A DNA stretch of 64,000 nucleotides from Arthrobacter sp. MYb23 (GTDB lineage Bacteria > Actinomycetota > Actinomycetes > Actinomycetales > Micrococcaceae): the NCBI RefSeq assembly GCF_002979775.1, contig NZ_PCPR01000001.1, forward strand, positions 1-64,000, read 5' to 3'. This document shows positions 27,260 through 36,644 of this stretch, piece by piece. Position 1 is the first letter of the stretch. Every line of letters starts with the position of its first letter. Made by a program: the position numbers and the translations under genes. The notes under the pieces are model-generated. The model was not told the origin of the DNA, ran no database searches, and saw only the letters and a program-made list of their open reading frames with translations.

Positions 27260-27318
27260 ATCAGCACAGGTCCAGCCATACATTGTGCCACCCAAACCTG
27301 TGCGTGACCTGTGCTGAT
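27260..27318. repeat. 13-bp inverted repeat containing the ACCTGTGC motif
   Basis: ATCAGCACAGGTC (27260-27272) and GACCTGTGCTGAT (27306-27318) are exact complements 33 bases apart. A third ACCTGTGC sits at 27296. The same octamer recurs at 22853 and 22868, on the other side of the acyltransferase pair. The gap 27158-27373 holds no gene I can see. Confidence 0.5.
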
Positions 27319-27373
27319 ACTTCCTCGGCCCGTCAATCCTGCCGCTTGGCGCAACCCTCCATAACGTGAGTTA

Positions 27374-28471
27374 TCACACGTTGACTAGTCCACTGGAACG
27401 CGGCACCGTGACCCGCCCGGCAAGGTATCGGGCGTCCCGGCAGACTCCCGGCAGCGTTGCCGAGGCCGCCGCAAACAGGAATTCCTGGCCAATGAAGTAC
27501 AGGCCCGGGACGCCGTTGGCCACTCCCCTGGTCTGCTGCGGTTCACCGTGGTGATCAAAGGCCGGCAGGTTCACCCACGAATAATCCTCGTGATAGCCCG
27601 TGCACCAGATGACATTCGCGGCCTCCACCCGTGTCCCGTCTTCAAGGACCGGGAGACCATCCTGAACACCAGCCAACCTGGGGTTGAGGCTGACACCGGC
27701 GGCAGCCAGGTCCTTGGTCTTGGTACGGATCAGCGGGGCAGCCATGGAGATGAACTTGGGGGCGGCTTTTCGTCCCATGGGGGTGTTGAGGTTGAGGACA
27801 TAAAGGCCCAGGAACCGAACCACCGGCAGGGCGAAGCGTGCAGCCGCCCGGCCGTGTCGCATGGGCATCTCGGCGCTGGGTTTGCCCGCAAGAAGTGTGG
27901 GACGGAAGCGGGCAACTTCAAGGGCGATCTCTGCTCCGGAATTTCCCAGTCCCACCACCAGCACAGGGCCCTCCTTCAACTGACCGGCGTTTTTGTAATC
28001 TTGTGAGTGCAGTTGCAGGATGCCTCTATCCAGCTTCCCTGCAAACGCCGGCACCTTCGGGATACGATGCCCGCCGGTGGCAATCACCACATTCTGGCTT
28101 CTCCATTCCTGGTTCCCTGCCTTCAGCAGGAAAACCTCACCTTCACGGCTGATGTCCTCCACGCTGACGCCGGGAACGAAAGGAAGGTCAAAGCGGCGGA
28201 CATAATCCTCCAGGAAATCGGCCAGTTGATCTTTTGAGGGAAAGTCCAGGGGGTCTCCGGGGAAAGGCGATCCCGGGAGGCCGTCATATTTGGCCGGTGT
28301 GAAGAGCCTCAAGGAGTCCCAGCGTTGACGCCAAGCATCCCCCGGCCGTTGATGTTGGTCCAGGATGAGGAACTTCCTGCCTTGTTTGGCCAACCAATAT
28401 CCGAGGGCGAGCCCGGCTTGGCCACCTCCCACGATGACGGTGTCAACCTCTGGATTCCGATTTATGGACAT
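27374..28471 (-). CDS. Flavin-containing monooxygenase / CzcO-like oxidoreductase
   Basis: 365 residues. FAD-binding GxGxxG in VDTVIVGGGQAGLALGYWLA (about 9-28), NADPH-binding VLVVGLGNSGAEIALEV (about 168-184) and the ATGGHRIPKVP segment are those of class B flavin monooxygenases. The substrate cannot be told. Of two adjacent ATG codons the second has the better distance from AGGAG. The upstream region holds an 8-bp palindrome and is followed by a LuxR-type regulator gene on the same strand. Confidence 0.85.
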   Translation of the reverse strand: MSINRNPEVDTVIVGGGQAGLALGYWLAKQGRKFLILDQHQRPGDAWRQRWDSLRLFTPAKYDGLPGSPFPGDPLDFPSKDQLADFLEDYVRRFDLPFVPGVSVEDISREGEVFLLKAGNQEWRSQNVVIATGGHRIPKVPAFAGKLDRGILQLHSQDYKNAGQLKEGPVLVVGLGNSGAEIALEVARFRPTLLAGKPSAEMPMRHGRAAARFALPVVRFLGLYVLNLNTPMGRKAAPKFISMAAPLIRTKTKDLAAAGVSLNPRLAGVQDGLPVLEDGTRVEAANVIWCTGYHEDYSWVNLPAFDHHGEPQQTRGVANGVPGLYFIGQEFLFAAASATLPGVCRDARYLAGRVTVPRSSGLVNV

Positions 28472-28498
28472 CATCGTCTCCTATCTCACTTGCCGTGA

Positions 28499-28518
28499 AT
28501 CACTGCGCCCGCAGTGAT
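28499..28518. promoter_or_regulatory. Palindrome upstream of the monooxygenase gene
   Basis: ATCACTGC and GCAGTGAT flank GCCC, about 28 bases upstream of the monooxygenase start and 100 bases after the LuxR-type regulator gene. It may be the binding site of that regulator, or a weak terminator for it. Confidence 0.4.
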
Positions 28519-28621
28519 CTGATAGGAGCCACGCTAGGAGCCTGGATCGTGGCACCGCATCGGCCAAATGAGCCACTCATGCCGCAAGGCATGGGTATTT
28601 CTACGCAGGGGCGGCAGGACG

Positions 28622-30259
28622 TCAGCGCATCAGTCCGTGTTCGAAGGCGTAGCCGGTTGCTGCGGCCCGCGACTGCACGGCGAGCTTGGAGAGGATGTTG
28701 CTCACGTGCCTGGCCACCGTCTTTTCACTGAGATAGAGCTCCCGGGCGATGGTCCGGTTCGCGTGCCCTCCAGCCACGAGGCGGAGCACTTCCACTTCAC
28801 GGCCTGTCAGAGGGGAGCTGCCACCCTTGCCCTTCTCGCCGGTGAGTTCCAGGACTTCGGCCACTGCCGGCGTCGCCCCAAGATCTGCAAACTCGGCACT
28901 GGCAGCTTCGAACTCCATCACGGCAGAGTCGGGGTCGCCCAAGAGGGCACAAGCACGCCCGGCGAGTACCCTGCACCGGGCGGCCTGATAGGGAGCCTCG
29001 AGGCTGTACCAGGTCCTCCACGCACGCCTGGACTCCCGAAGGGCGTCCTGGGGTTGGCCTTCGGCCAGCAGAACCTGCGCGGAGGCGTGGACAGCAAGTG
29101 CCAGCTCCAGCGGCCTGCCATTCTCCGGAAGGGGCTCTGACAGCTCGTCCACTGCATGCCTGGCCGCAACCACGTCTCCAGCGGCAAGTTCAATCTCGAC
29201 GACGGTTGGCAGCAAACGACGACGGTTGGCTGAGTCGGCGCCCGCCATCGCGCGACGTATGGTGGCTTGGGCCTGGGCCGTTTTGCGCTGGGCGAGCTGA
29301 AGCAGTGCGATGCCGGGAACGGGTTCGAAACCTGTTCCGGCGGCTGTGGCGTAGGCCTTGGCGGCTTCCTCCACGAATCCCTGCAGCCGGAGTGCTTCAC
29401 CCTGCTGGTACCAGGATCCGAACGTTGCATCCGGATCCCCCTTCCTCACCCTTCCTTCGGCGGCACGGGCAACCGCTAGTGCGTCGTCCCACGCTCCATG
29501 GAGTATCAGGAGTTCGGCGCGGTAGGCCTGGCATTGTCCACTGAACATGACCATGTCCGGACGATCCCCACACCAGCGTTCCAGGGCCGCGGTCCACTCG
29601 TGGGCGCGGCGGACATCGTTGGAAAGACGGCAACTGCCCAGAACGGCACAATAGATGATGCCCGCGGGGATGGGAGAGACTTCACCTGCGGCGACCGAAA
29701 CCATCACTTCATCCAGGAGCCGCAACCCTTCTTCTACGTGTCCAAGGGAAACGTGGGACGTGCCGATGCCAAGCCTGCCCAAGGCCTGGAGGTCTTTATC
29801 GTGGAACGAGGTACCCAGCTCCAGCGCCCTGGCGAACAAACCCTGTCCAGCATCCGGGGCTCCACCGCGCAACAACCCCAGGGCCGTCGGGATCAGGAGG
29901 TACCCCTCGGCTGCACCAGGACCGGGCATCCCCTCCAGCAAGTGCTTGGCGCGGGACAACCAACCATTGCCACGGGCTGCCTCACCCATGTCCATCAGGA
30001 ACATGACCAGCCACGCGGCACACCTCGCGGCGCTGTCAGTGTCTCCCACAGTCAGGAATTCGTCGTGAGCCCTGGCCAGGTACTCGATGCTCTGAGTGTT
30101 CAAGCCGAGCAACATGGCCACTGAAGCTGCCAGTTCAATATCCTGCGGAGGTAGACCGCCCTCGGCATCGGCGCGGGAGAGGCACTCAAGCGCATCGCGC
30201 CAGCGGCGCTCATGGAACGCCGATCGCCCCAAATCCAAGTCTGTGTCCGGAACTGTCAT
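28622..30259 (-). CDS. LuxR-family regulator with TPR-like N-terminal region
   Basis: 545 residues. About 480 residues of helical repeats resembling TPRs (for example FHERRWRDALECLSRADAEG near the start and LQALGRLGIGTSHVSLGHVE) precede a C-terminal LuxR helix-turn-helix. That domain reads PLTGREVEVLRLVAGGHANR and KTVARHVSNILSKL. No AAA ATPase P-loop is seen, so it is not a full LAL/MalT regulator. It is upstream of, and on the same strand as, the flavin monooxygenase and may control it. The inducer is unknown. Confidence 0.85.
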   Translation of the reverse strand: MTVPDTDLDLGRSAFHERRWRDALECLSRADAEGGLPPQDIELAASVAMLLGLNTQSIEYLARAHDEFLTVGDTDSAARCAAWLVMFLMDMGEAARGNGWLSRAKHLLEGMPGPGAAEGYLLIPTALGLLRGGAPDAGQGLFARALELGTSFHDKDLQALGRLGIGTSHVSLGHVEEGLRLLDEVMVSVAAGEVSPIPAGIIYCAVLGSCRLSNDVRRAHEWTAALERWCGDRPDMVMFSGQCQAYRAELLILHGAWDDALAVARAAEGRVRKGDPDATFGSWYQQGEALRLQGFVEEAAKAYATAAGTGFEPVPGIALLQLAQRKTAQAQATIRRAMAGADSANRRRLLPTVVEIELAAGDVVAARHAVDELSEPLPENGRPLELALAVHASAQVLLAEGQPQDALRESRRAWRTWYSLEAPYQAARCRVLAGRACALLGDPDSAVMEFEAASAEFADLGATPAVAEVLELTGEKGKGGSSPLTGREVEVLRLVAGGHANRTIARELYLSEKTVARHVSNILSKLAVQSRAAATGYAFEHGLMR

Positions 30260-30383
30260 GGCTCACCTTGCGACCGGGAACATAGCGGTTGGCGCACCCA
30301 AGCCGACCCAGTAGCGTCAGATTACCGCCGCCGTCGTACGCTCACAAGAGCTGCGGGCGCAGGCCAGGACTGCTCTTCGAAAA

Positions 30384-30422
30384 CACCACAAGCCCCGGTC
30401 AATGTGACCGGGGCTTGTGGTG
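30384..30422 (-). terminator. groEL terminator
   Basis: A perfect 18-bp stem (CACCACAAGCCCCGGTCA and complement) with an ATG loop begins ten bases after the groEL stop. On the minus strand it is followed by TTTTCG. A classic intrinsic terminator. Confidence 0.85.
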
Positions 30423-30432
30423 AACAGAGCCG

Positions 30433-32058
<1,626 letters not shown>

Positions 32059-32130
32059 TCAAGACAGAAAACCCGCACCGCTGACGGCTGGAATGATTCC
32101 AACGCGACGGCGGTGCGGGGCTCCGGGAAG

Positions 32131-32427
32131 TTACTTTACGACGATCGCAAGGACGTCGCGGGCGGACAGAACGAGGTACTCGTTGCCGCCGGTCTTGACT
32201 TCGGTTCCACCGTACTTGGAGTAGATGACGACGTCGCCAACAGCTACGTCAACCGGTACGCGGTTGCCGTTGTCATCGAAGCGGCCGGGGCCGATTGCAA
32301 CAACTTCGCCTTCCTGCGGCTTCTCCTGCGCGGAGTCCGGAATTACCAGGCCGGAAGCCGTGGTCTGCTCTGCTTCGAGCGGGCGAACAACAATACGATC
32401 CTCAAGAGGCTTAATCGAGACCGACAC
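32131..32427 (-). CDS. groS: 10-kDa co-chaperonin GroES
   Basis: 98 residues. [20 protein letters not shown] at the N-terminus, the mobile loop [19 protein letters not shown] (about 22-40) and [12 protein letters not shown] at the end are standard. The GTG start is set by AAAAGGAGA seven bases upstream; upstream Met codons add an implausible [10 protein letters not shown] extension. Forms the lid on GroEL; 84 bases separate the two genes. Confidence 0.96.
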   Translation of the reverse strand: MSVSIKPLEDRIVVRPLEAEQTTASGLVIPDSAQEKPQEGEVVAIGPGRFDDNGNRVPVDVAVGDVVIYSKYGGTEVKTGGNEYLVLSARDVLAIVVK

Positions 32428-32522
32428 TCGGACTCTCCTTTTCATGAGCTGATTCATGGACTAAGAACTAGGGTGCCGGAGCGTGCATCCGTCGTCGCGG
32501 TGCCGGAAGACGCTTGGCGTGA

Positions 32523-32549
32523 TTAGCACCCTCCGGGGGAGAGTGCTAA
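32523..32549. promoter_or_regulatory. CIRCE element 1 (HrcA operator) of groES-groEL
   Basis: TTAGCACCC-N9-GAGTGCTAA, one mismatch to the CIRCE consensus TTAGCACTC-N9-GAGTGCTAA, about 95 bases upstream of the groES GTG. Confidence 0.93.
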
Positions 32550-32567
32550 TACGACTCTATGTAAGCG

Positions 32568-32594
32568 TTAGCACTCGGTCAAGGTGAGTGCCAG
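32568..32594. promoter_or_regulatory. CIRCE element 2 (HrcA operator) of groES-groEL
   Basis: TTAGCACTC-N9-GAGTGCCAG: one arm is perfect and the other has two mismatches. It lies 18 bases beyond the first element. Confidence 0.85.
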
Positions 32595-32618
32595 CATTTC
32601 GTCACGAGTGAACGTCCT

Positions 32619-32981
32619 TCACCTGCCCGTGAGGTCGTCCAGATCGTAGTCTTCGCCGTCGTCATCCTCGTCCAGGGGAGCATTGCCGCGGTTCAAATAA
32701 AGCACCACGGCAGAGGCAACAGCCACGACGCCGGAGATCACCAACGTGATGATGCCACCGGTCCGGGCACCACTGTAAAGTTCGCGGATGCCCCGCGCTT
32801 CGTCGGTGGCATCATTGACGCTCTTGCCAGCCACCGAATACGTAGCGGCATTGAAGGAATCCAAGGCGAAGATGATGATCAGCAGGCCGATGCAGACCAC
32901 CGCGATCACGACCCCCGCTATCAGGGCGGGGCGCGCGAACTTTGTCAGGGTGGAGGTGTGCGGGGCAGCGTTGTCTTCCAT
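32619..32981 (-). CDS. Small two-helix membrane protein, unknown function
   Basis: 120 residues. Helices at about 18-40 (ALIAGVVIAVVCIGLLIIIF) and about 76-95 (GIITLVISGVVAVASAVVLY) flank a roughly 35-residue external loop. The C-terminal tail is very acidic (DEDDDGEDYDLDDL). I do not recognise the family. The ATG follows TAGGGT at seven bases (leaderless), and the gene is divergent from the methyltransferase gene. Confidence 0.7.
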   Translation of the reverse strand: MEDNAAPHTSTLTKFARPALIAGVVIAVVCIGLLIIIFALDSFNAATYSVAGKSVNDATDEARGIRELYSGARTGGIITLVISGVVAVASAVVLYLNRGNAPLDEDDDGEDYDLDDLTGR

Positions 32982-32988
32982 GAAAACA

Positions 32989-32994
32989 ACCCTA
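32989..32994 (-). promoter_or_regulatory. -10 box TAGGGT of the small membrane protein gene
   Basis: TAGGGT, seven-base spacer, ATG. Confidence 0.45.
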
Positions 32995-33035
32995 TCCGGC
33001 TGATTCGCCAGTCACGCCGTCAACCGCCGCGCCGT

Positions 33036-33041
33036 TAGGCT
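33036..33041 (+). promoter_or_regulatory. -10 box TAGGCT of the methyltransferase gene
   Basis: TAGGCT, seven-base spacer, ATG at 33049; no ribosome-binding site. Confidence 0.5.
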
Positions 33042-33048
33042 TGATCCC

Positions 33049-34278
33049 ATGTCTCACGCACCGCAGGAACAGATCGCACCCTTGCTGACTACTGAAGGAT
33101 GGGAACTTCTTGCCTCATTGGGACCCTACCGGGAGGCCGACTCATTCAGCGTCAACGCCGACCTCCGGAAGGCAGGGCACTCCCCCGAACTCGTAGCAGC
33201 GGTCCTCACCCAATCCCGGCTTCGGACACGTGCAGAGGCAAAGTTCGGTGAGTTTGCCCGGCAGATGCTGTTCACCCAGGCCGGCTTGGAGCAGGCCACG
33301 CGCTTGAACGTCGCCGCCCGCCACGCCGAGCGTTTCGCGAAGGCCGGTATTTCCCACGTTGCAGACCTCGGCTGTGGCCTGGGCGCCGATTCCATGGCGA
33401 TGGCTTCCATGGACATTTCGGTGACCGCCGTGGAGATGGATGAAACCACTGCCGCCTGCGCCACCATCAACCTCATGCCTTTTCCGCATGCCACTGTGGT
33501 GCACTCCGATGCAACAACCGTGGACTTGGAGGGGATCGACGGTGTATGGCTGGATCCCGCCCGGCGAACCACTTCCACGTCCGGAACCAAACGGATCTGG
33601 GACCCTGAAGCTTTCTCTCCCCCGTTGTCCTTCGTGGAACGCCTGGCGGCTACCGGCCGCGCCATCGGCGTCAAAATGGGTCCGGGCATTCCTCATGACT
33701 CCGTGCCCTCAGGCTGCGAGGCCCAGTGGGTATCGGTAGGCGGAGATGTCACCGAAGTGACCCTGTGGTTCAACGCTGTGTCCCGCCCCGGCGTGCGTCG
33801 CGCCGCGCTGGTGATTGGCAGCCAGGGCGCTGCGGAAATCACCAGCGCCGAGGATTTCGACGGCGGCCCGGTAGCCGCCGTCGGGCCTGTTGAGGGTTTC
33901 CTCTACGAACCCGACGGTGCGGTGATCCGCGCAGGCCTGGTGGCCGATGTTGCCGAACGGCTGGGTGGACACCTGGTGGATGAGCACATCGCTTACATCT
34001 GCGCTCCGGAACTGCACGACACACCCTTTGCCCGCGCCTACAAGGTCCTTGAAGTCATGCCGTACAACGTCAAGGCCCTCAAAGCCTGGGTTAAGACCAA
34101 CGGCATCACGGTGCTGGACATCAAGAAGCGCGGCACGGCGGTAACCCCGGAGGAACTGCGGAAGCAGTTGCTTCCCGCCAAACCCGCAAAGGGCAAGGAC
34201 GCAAGAACAGCCACCCTGGTCCTCACCAGGATCGGCGAGGAGAGAGTGGCTGTTGTTGTGGAGCCCGTGACGTTCTAG
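33049..34278 (+). CDS. Class I SAM-dependent methyltransferase with THUMP-like C-terminus
   Basis: 409 residues. SAM-binding motif I VADLGCGLGADSMAMA (about 104-119) with the acidic loop VTAVEMDE, and GVWLDPARRT (about 166-175) as the catalytic-loop equivalent. The C-terminal ~130 residues include DEHIAYICAPELHDTPFARA and VLDIKKRGTAVTPEEL, a basic region of the THUMP-like type found in this actinobacterial family. An RNA substrate is likely but unproved. It is leaderless and stands alone between two divergent genes. Confidence 0.82.
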   Translation: MSHAPQEQIAPLLTTEGWELLASLGPYREADSFSVNADLRKAGHSPELVAAVLTQSRLRTRAEAKFGEFARQMLFTQAGLEQATRLNVAARHAERFAKAGISHVADLGCGLGADSMAMASMDISVTAVEMDETTAACATINLMPFPHATVVHSDATTVDLEGIDGVWLDPARRTTSTSGTKRIWDPEAFSPPLSFVERLAATGRAIGVKMGPGIPHDSVPSGCEAQWVSVGGDVTEVTLWFNAVSRPGVRRAALVIGSQGAAEITSAEDFDGGPVAAVGPVEGFLYEPDGAVIRAGLVADVAERLGGHLVDEHIAYICAPELHDTPFARAYKVLEVMPYNVKALKAWVKTNGITVLDIKKRGTAVTPEELRKQLLPAKPAKGKDARTATLVLTRIGEERVAVVVEPVTF

Positions 34279-34291
34279 CGCTCCCCTGCCG

Positions 34292-35104
34292 TCAGCGACG
34301 CGAGAATTCAGACGCTTCGCGGACTTGCCCAGGGCTCGGGCGCACACCGGTGTAGAGGACAAACTGCTCTTCCGCCTGGATGGCAATGACCGCAGCGCCA
34401 GTGATCACTTTCTTGCCCGCCTTCCGGGCTGCGCTGATGAGCGGTGTCTCAGAAGGCAATGCCACGACGTCGAACACCACTTGGGCAGCGGCAATCGCGG
34501 CGTCGTCGAAGGACTGGGCCGTTTCATCCGCGCCTGCCATTCCCAGCGGAGTGACATTAATGATGAGGTCCGCGGTGGAACCGTTGACGTCGTTCTGCCA
34601 TGCGAAGCCGTAGAGATCCGCAAGGGCACGGCCAGTGTCCTCGTTGCGCGCCACGATGGTGACAGCGGTGAACCCCGCGTCCCGCAGGGCTGCGGCAACA
34701 GCCTTGGCCATGCCGCCGGCACCACGGAGCAACACGGTGTGGCTGCTGGGAACCTGATGGTCCTTCAGGAGCCGGGCAATAGCGATGTAGTCCGTGTTGT
34801 AGGCGGTGAGGACGCCGTCGTTGTTGACGATGGTGTTGACCGAATCAATGGCTTTGGCCGATGGATCCATCACGTCAACCAACGGGATGACTGCTTCCTT
34901 GTACGGCATGGACACCGCGGCGCCCCGGATCGGGAGGCCGCGGATGCCCGCCACCGCAAGGGTGATGTCAGCAGGGGCGAATGCCTTGTAGACAAAGTTC
35001 AAGCCCAGCAGATCGTACAGGTAGTTGTGGAACCGGGTACCGATGTTGCTGGGCCGGGCCGCGAGCGAAATGCACAAGGACATGTCTTTGTTCAGGATTG
35101 GCAT
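34292..35104 (-). CDS. Shikimate dehydrogenase-like protein, SdhL (HI0607) class
   Basis: 270 residues. SLCISLAARPSNIGTRFHNY at the N-terminus replaces the SxS shikimate-binding motif of AroE and matches the divergent SdhL class (Haemophilus HI0607). The catalytic Lys (VSMPYKEA) and Asp (AYNTDY) are kept, and the NAD(P) loop is LRGAGGMAKAVAAAL. Members have very low shikimate activity and an unknown true substrate. ATG 35104 gives the family's usual N-terminus. It follows the L36 gene by 53 bases on the same strand and so may be read from the Zur-controlled promoter. Confidence 0.82.
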   Translation of the reverse strand: MPILNKDMSLCISLAARPSNIGTRFHNYLYDLLGLNFVYKAFAPADITLAVAGIRGLPIRGAAVSMPYKEAVIPLVDVMDPSAKAIDSVNTIVNNDGVLTAYNTDYIAIARLLKDHQVPSSHTVLLRGAGGMAKAVAAALRDAGFTAVTIVARNEDTGRALADLYGFAWQNDVNGSTADLIINVTPLGMAGADETAQSFDDAAIAAAQVVFDVVALPSETPLISAARKAGKKVITGAAVIAIQAEEQFVLYTGVRPSPGQVREASEFSRR

Positions 35105-35157
35105 TCCCCCATTAAACAACGCCCCTTCGGCACTGCCGTCCTGGGGCTGCCGCGCGC

Positions 35158-35280
35158 TTAGCCCTGCCGTGCTTTCATCCGCGGGTTGTTCTTGTTGATG
35201 ACAAAGGTACGCCCGCGCCGGCGCACAATCTGGGCGCCGGGGATCTTCTTGAGGGCACGCAGCGAATTCCTGACCTTCAT
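35158..35280 (-). CDS. rpmJ: Ribosomal protein bL36, zinc-independent (C-minus) form
   Basis: 40 residues: [20 protein letters not shown], then RRGRTF and [13 protein letters not shown]. The CxxC...C...H zinc ligands of the standard L36 are all absent, so this is the C-minus paralogue that replaces the zinc protein when zinc is scarce. AAAAGGAG precedes the ATG. It is 48 bases after the CobW-like gene whose promoter has a Zur-type box, and the pairing of a COG0523 protein with C-minus ribosomal proteins under Zur is well known. Confidence 0.95.
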   Translation of the reverse strand: MKVRNSLRALKKIPGAQIVRRRGRTFVINKNNPRMKARQG

Positions 35281-35328
35281 GGTGTTTCTCCTTTTGTTGG
35301 GTGTTTGGCCTGGTTTGTGTTGCTGGCT

Positions 35329-36480
35329 CTAGAGGGCGTCGCTCAGTTCCAGGGGGTCATCCCAGACCCCGAAATCTTGCTCCATCTCTGCTTCCGTCAG
35401 TTGGCAACCTTCCAACAGATCACTGATTTCCTGTGGGTCAATATCCTCGGACCGTCCAGTGATGGCCAGGACAGTTCCGCGGTCGCCATGGCTGGGGTGC
35501 CAGTCAAGAAAGGAGTCGACGTCGGCACCCGCCGCTCCAGGGCGCGCACTGCCGGGGGCTGATTCAGCGGAGTCGGCCAACCACTTTCCGGTGCTTTCAA
35601 GCCACACCCGCGGCCCGATTCCCTGGACCGCGATCCGCGTTTTCGGCGCCGATGCGATCCAGAGGCGCCCACGCAGCCAGTGCGTGCCCACGGCCAGTTG
35701 AGGAAGCGCATCGCGGAAGCGCCCGGGATGCAAGGGCCGACCCGCTTTGTGGAGTACCGTCCGGAAGGAACCTGGCGTCTCGCTGACAGGAACGCGCACG
35801 ACGCCGGGGCGGTTGCGTGCCGCCGCTTCGGCATCATCAAAGCACCCTGGCCGGAACTCGTCAGCTTCCCCGACCTTTGCTGCGTGGGGCGCCAATTCGC
35901 CCAGTAGCTCCATTCCGGTCAACCACTGCGCCGATCCTTCACGGTGATCCCCGGTCAACACTGCGCCCAGGCCCGGATGCACCATGACGGTGTCCACTTG
36001 CCCGAACTCACCGATGAGGAACTCGCCGCTGGTGCGCTCATCCTGCGGCATTGAGGTGAATCCGGATTCAAACAGTGTGTGCCGGTCCCAGATATGGTCC
36101 TCCAGATCCGCCGGGTCCAGTGCCAACACCGCGTTGTCGATCACCGCCGGGCGGCTGAGGCCACCGCGAAGCTCCGCAACGGCCATCCCGGCTGCCACTC
36201 CTGGTGGCAGGCCAAGGACAACGTGGTCGAAACCGCACGCGGCAAGGCGTTCCGCCGTCGGCACCACGTCCAACCGAACTGTGCAGCTGAGGCAACCATG
36301 TTCCAGGACTGTTGTTTCGCGTTCGAACAAAAGGCCATCCCGGTAAACACGGCGAAGTACCAGAGAACCGTCCAGGAGGTCATGGAGGACCACCACCGAG
36401 TTGGAGTGCGTTCGGCCCAGCCTGCTGGTGGCTGCCTCACGGCATTGGCTGTCCAGGGAACTGACGACTGAAAGGTGCAT
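35329..36480 (-). CDS. CobW/COG0523-like protein without a P-loop (zinc-starvation gene)
   Basis: 383 residues. The middle and C-terminus match CobW-type metal-chaperone GTPases: HGCLSCTVRLDVVPTAERLA (Cys63 and Cys66, a reduced form of the CxCC motif), the segment DHVVLGLPPGVAAGMAVAEL, and a CobW_C-like region with RPLHPGRFRDAL and RGRLWIAS. The N-terminus starts MHLSVVSSLDSQ and has no GxxGxGK[ST]. An in-frame stop lies just upstream, so the P-loop is not hidden by a wrong start. Similar P-loop-less proteins sit in actinobacterial Zur regulons. A 15-bp Zur-like box lies 14 bases before the ATG. Confidence 0.8.
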   Translation of the reverse strand: MHLSVVSSLDSQCREAATSRLGRTHSNSVVVLHDLLDGSLVLRRVYRDGLLFERETTVLEHGCLSCTVRLDVVPTAERLAACGFDHVVLGLPPGVAAGMAVAELRGGLSRPAVIDNAVLALDPADLEDHIWDRHTLFESGFTSMPQDERTSGEFLIGEFGQVDTVMVHPGLGAVLTGDHREGSAQWLTGMELLGELAPHAAKVGEADEFRPGCFDDAEAAARNRPGVVRVPVSETPGSFRTVLHKAGRPLHPGRFRDALPQLAVGTHWLRGRLWIASAPKTRIAVQGIGPRVWLESTGKWLADSAESAPGSARPGAAGADVDSFLDWHPSHGDRGTVLAITGRSEDIDPQEISDLLEGCQLTEAEMEQDFGVWDDPLELSDAL

Positions 36481-36493
36481 GGGTCGATTCTAT

Positions 36494-36508
36494 TGAGAAT
36501 CATTCTTA
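36494..36508. promoter_or_regulatory. Zur-type operator
   Basis: TGAGAATCATTCTTA is a near-perfect 7-1-7 palindrome and close to the actinobacterial Zur consensus (TGAAAATGATTTTCA). It overlaps the likely promoter of the CobW-like and rpmJ genes. Confidence 0.75.
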
Positions 36509-36644
36509 TTAGCAAGTGACGGCTCATTGCAGCCCGCAAAGCGGCGATATCACTGGCGTTCGGGCTGCATTAGACTTGATCCGACCGCTGGCGGCCCCGC
36601 AGCGGGGAACGCGTCCGGCTGAGACAACACAATGAGGGGACTAC

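Noticed and set aside
27158..27295. 46-residue N-terminal extension of acyltransferase copy 2
   Set aside because: It would run through the candidate operator and -10 box, and the paralogue has no such extension.
36480..36644. CobW-like gene starting further upstream to regain a P-loop
   Set aside because: An in-frame TAG lies four codons before the ATG and the sequence beyond encodes no GxxGxGK motif; the Zur box occupies that space.
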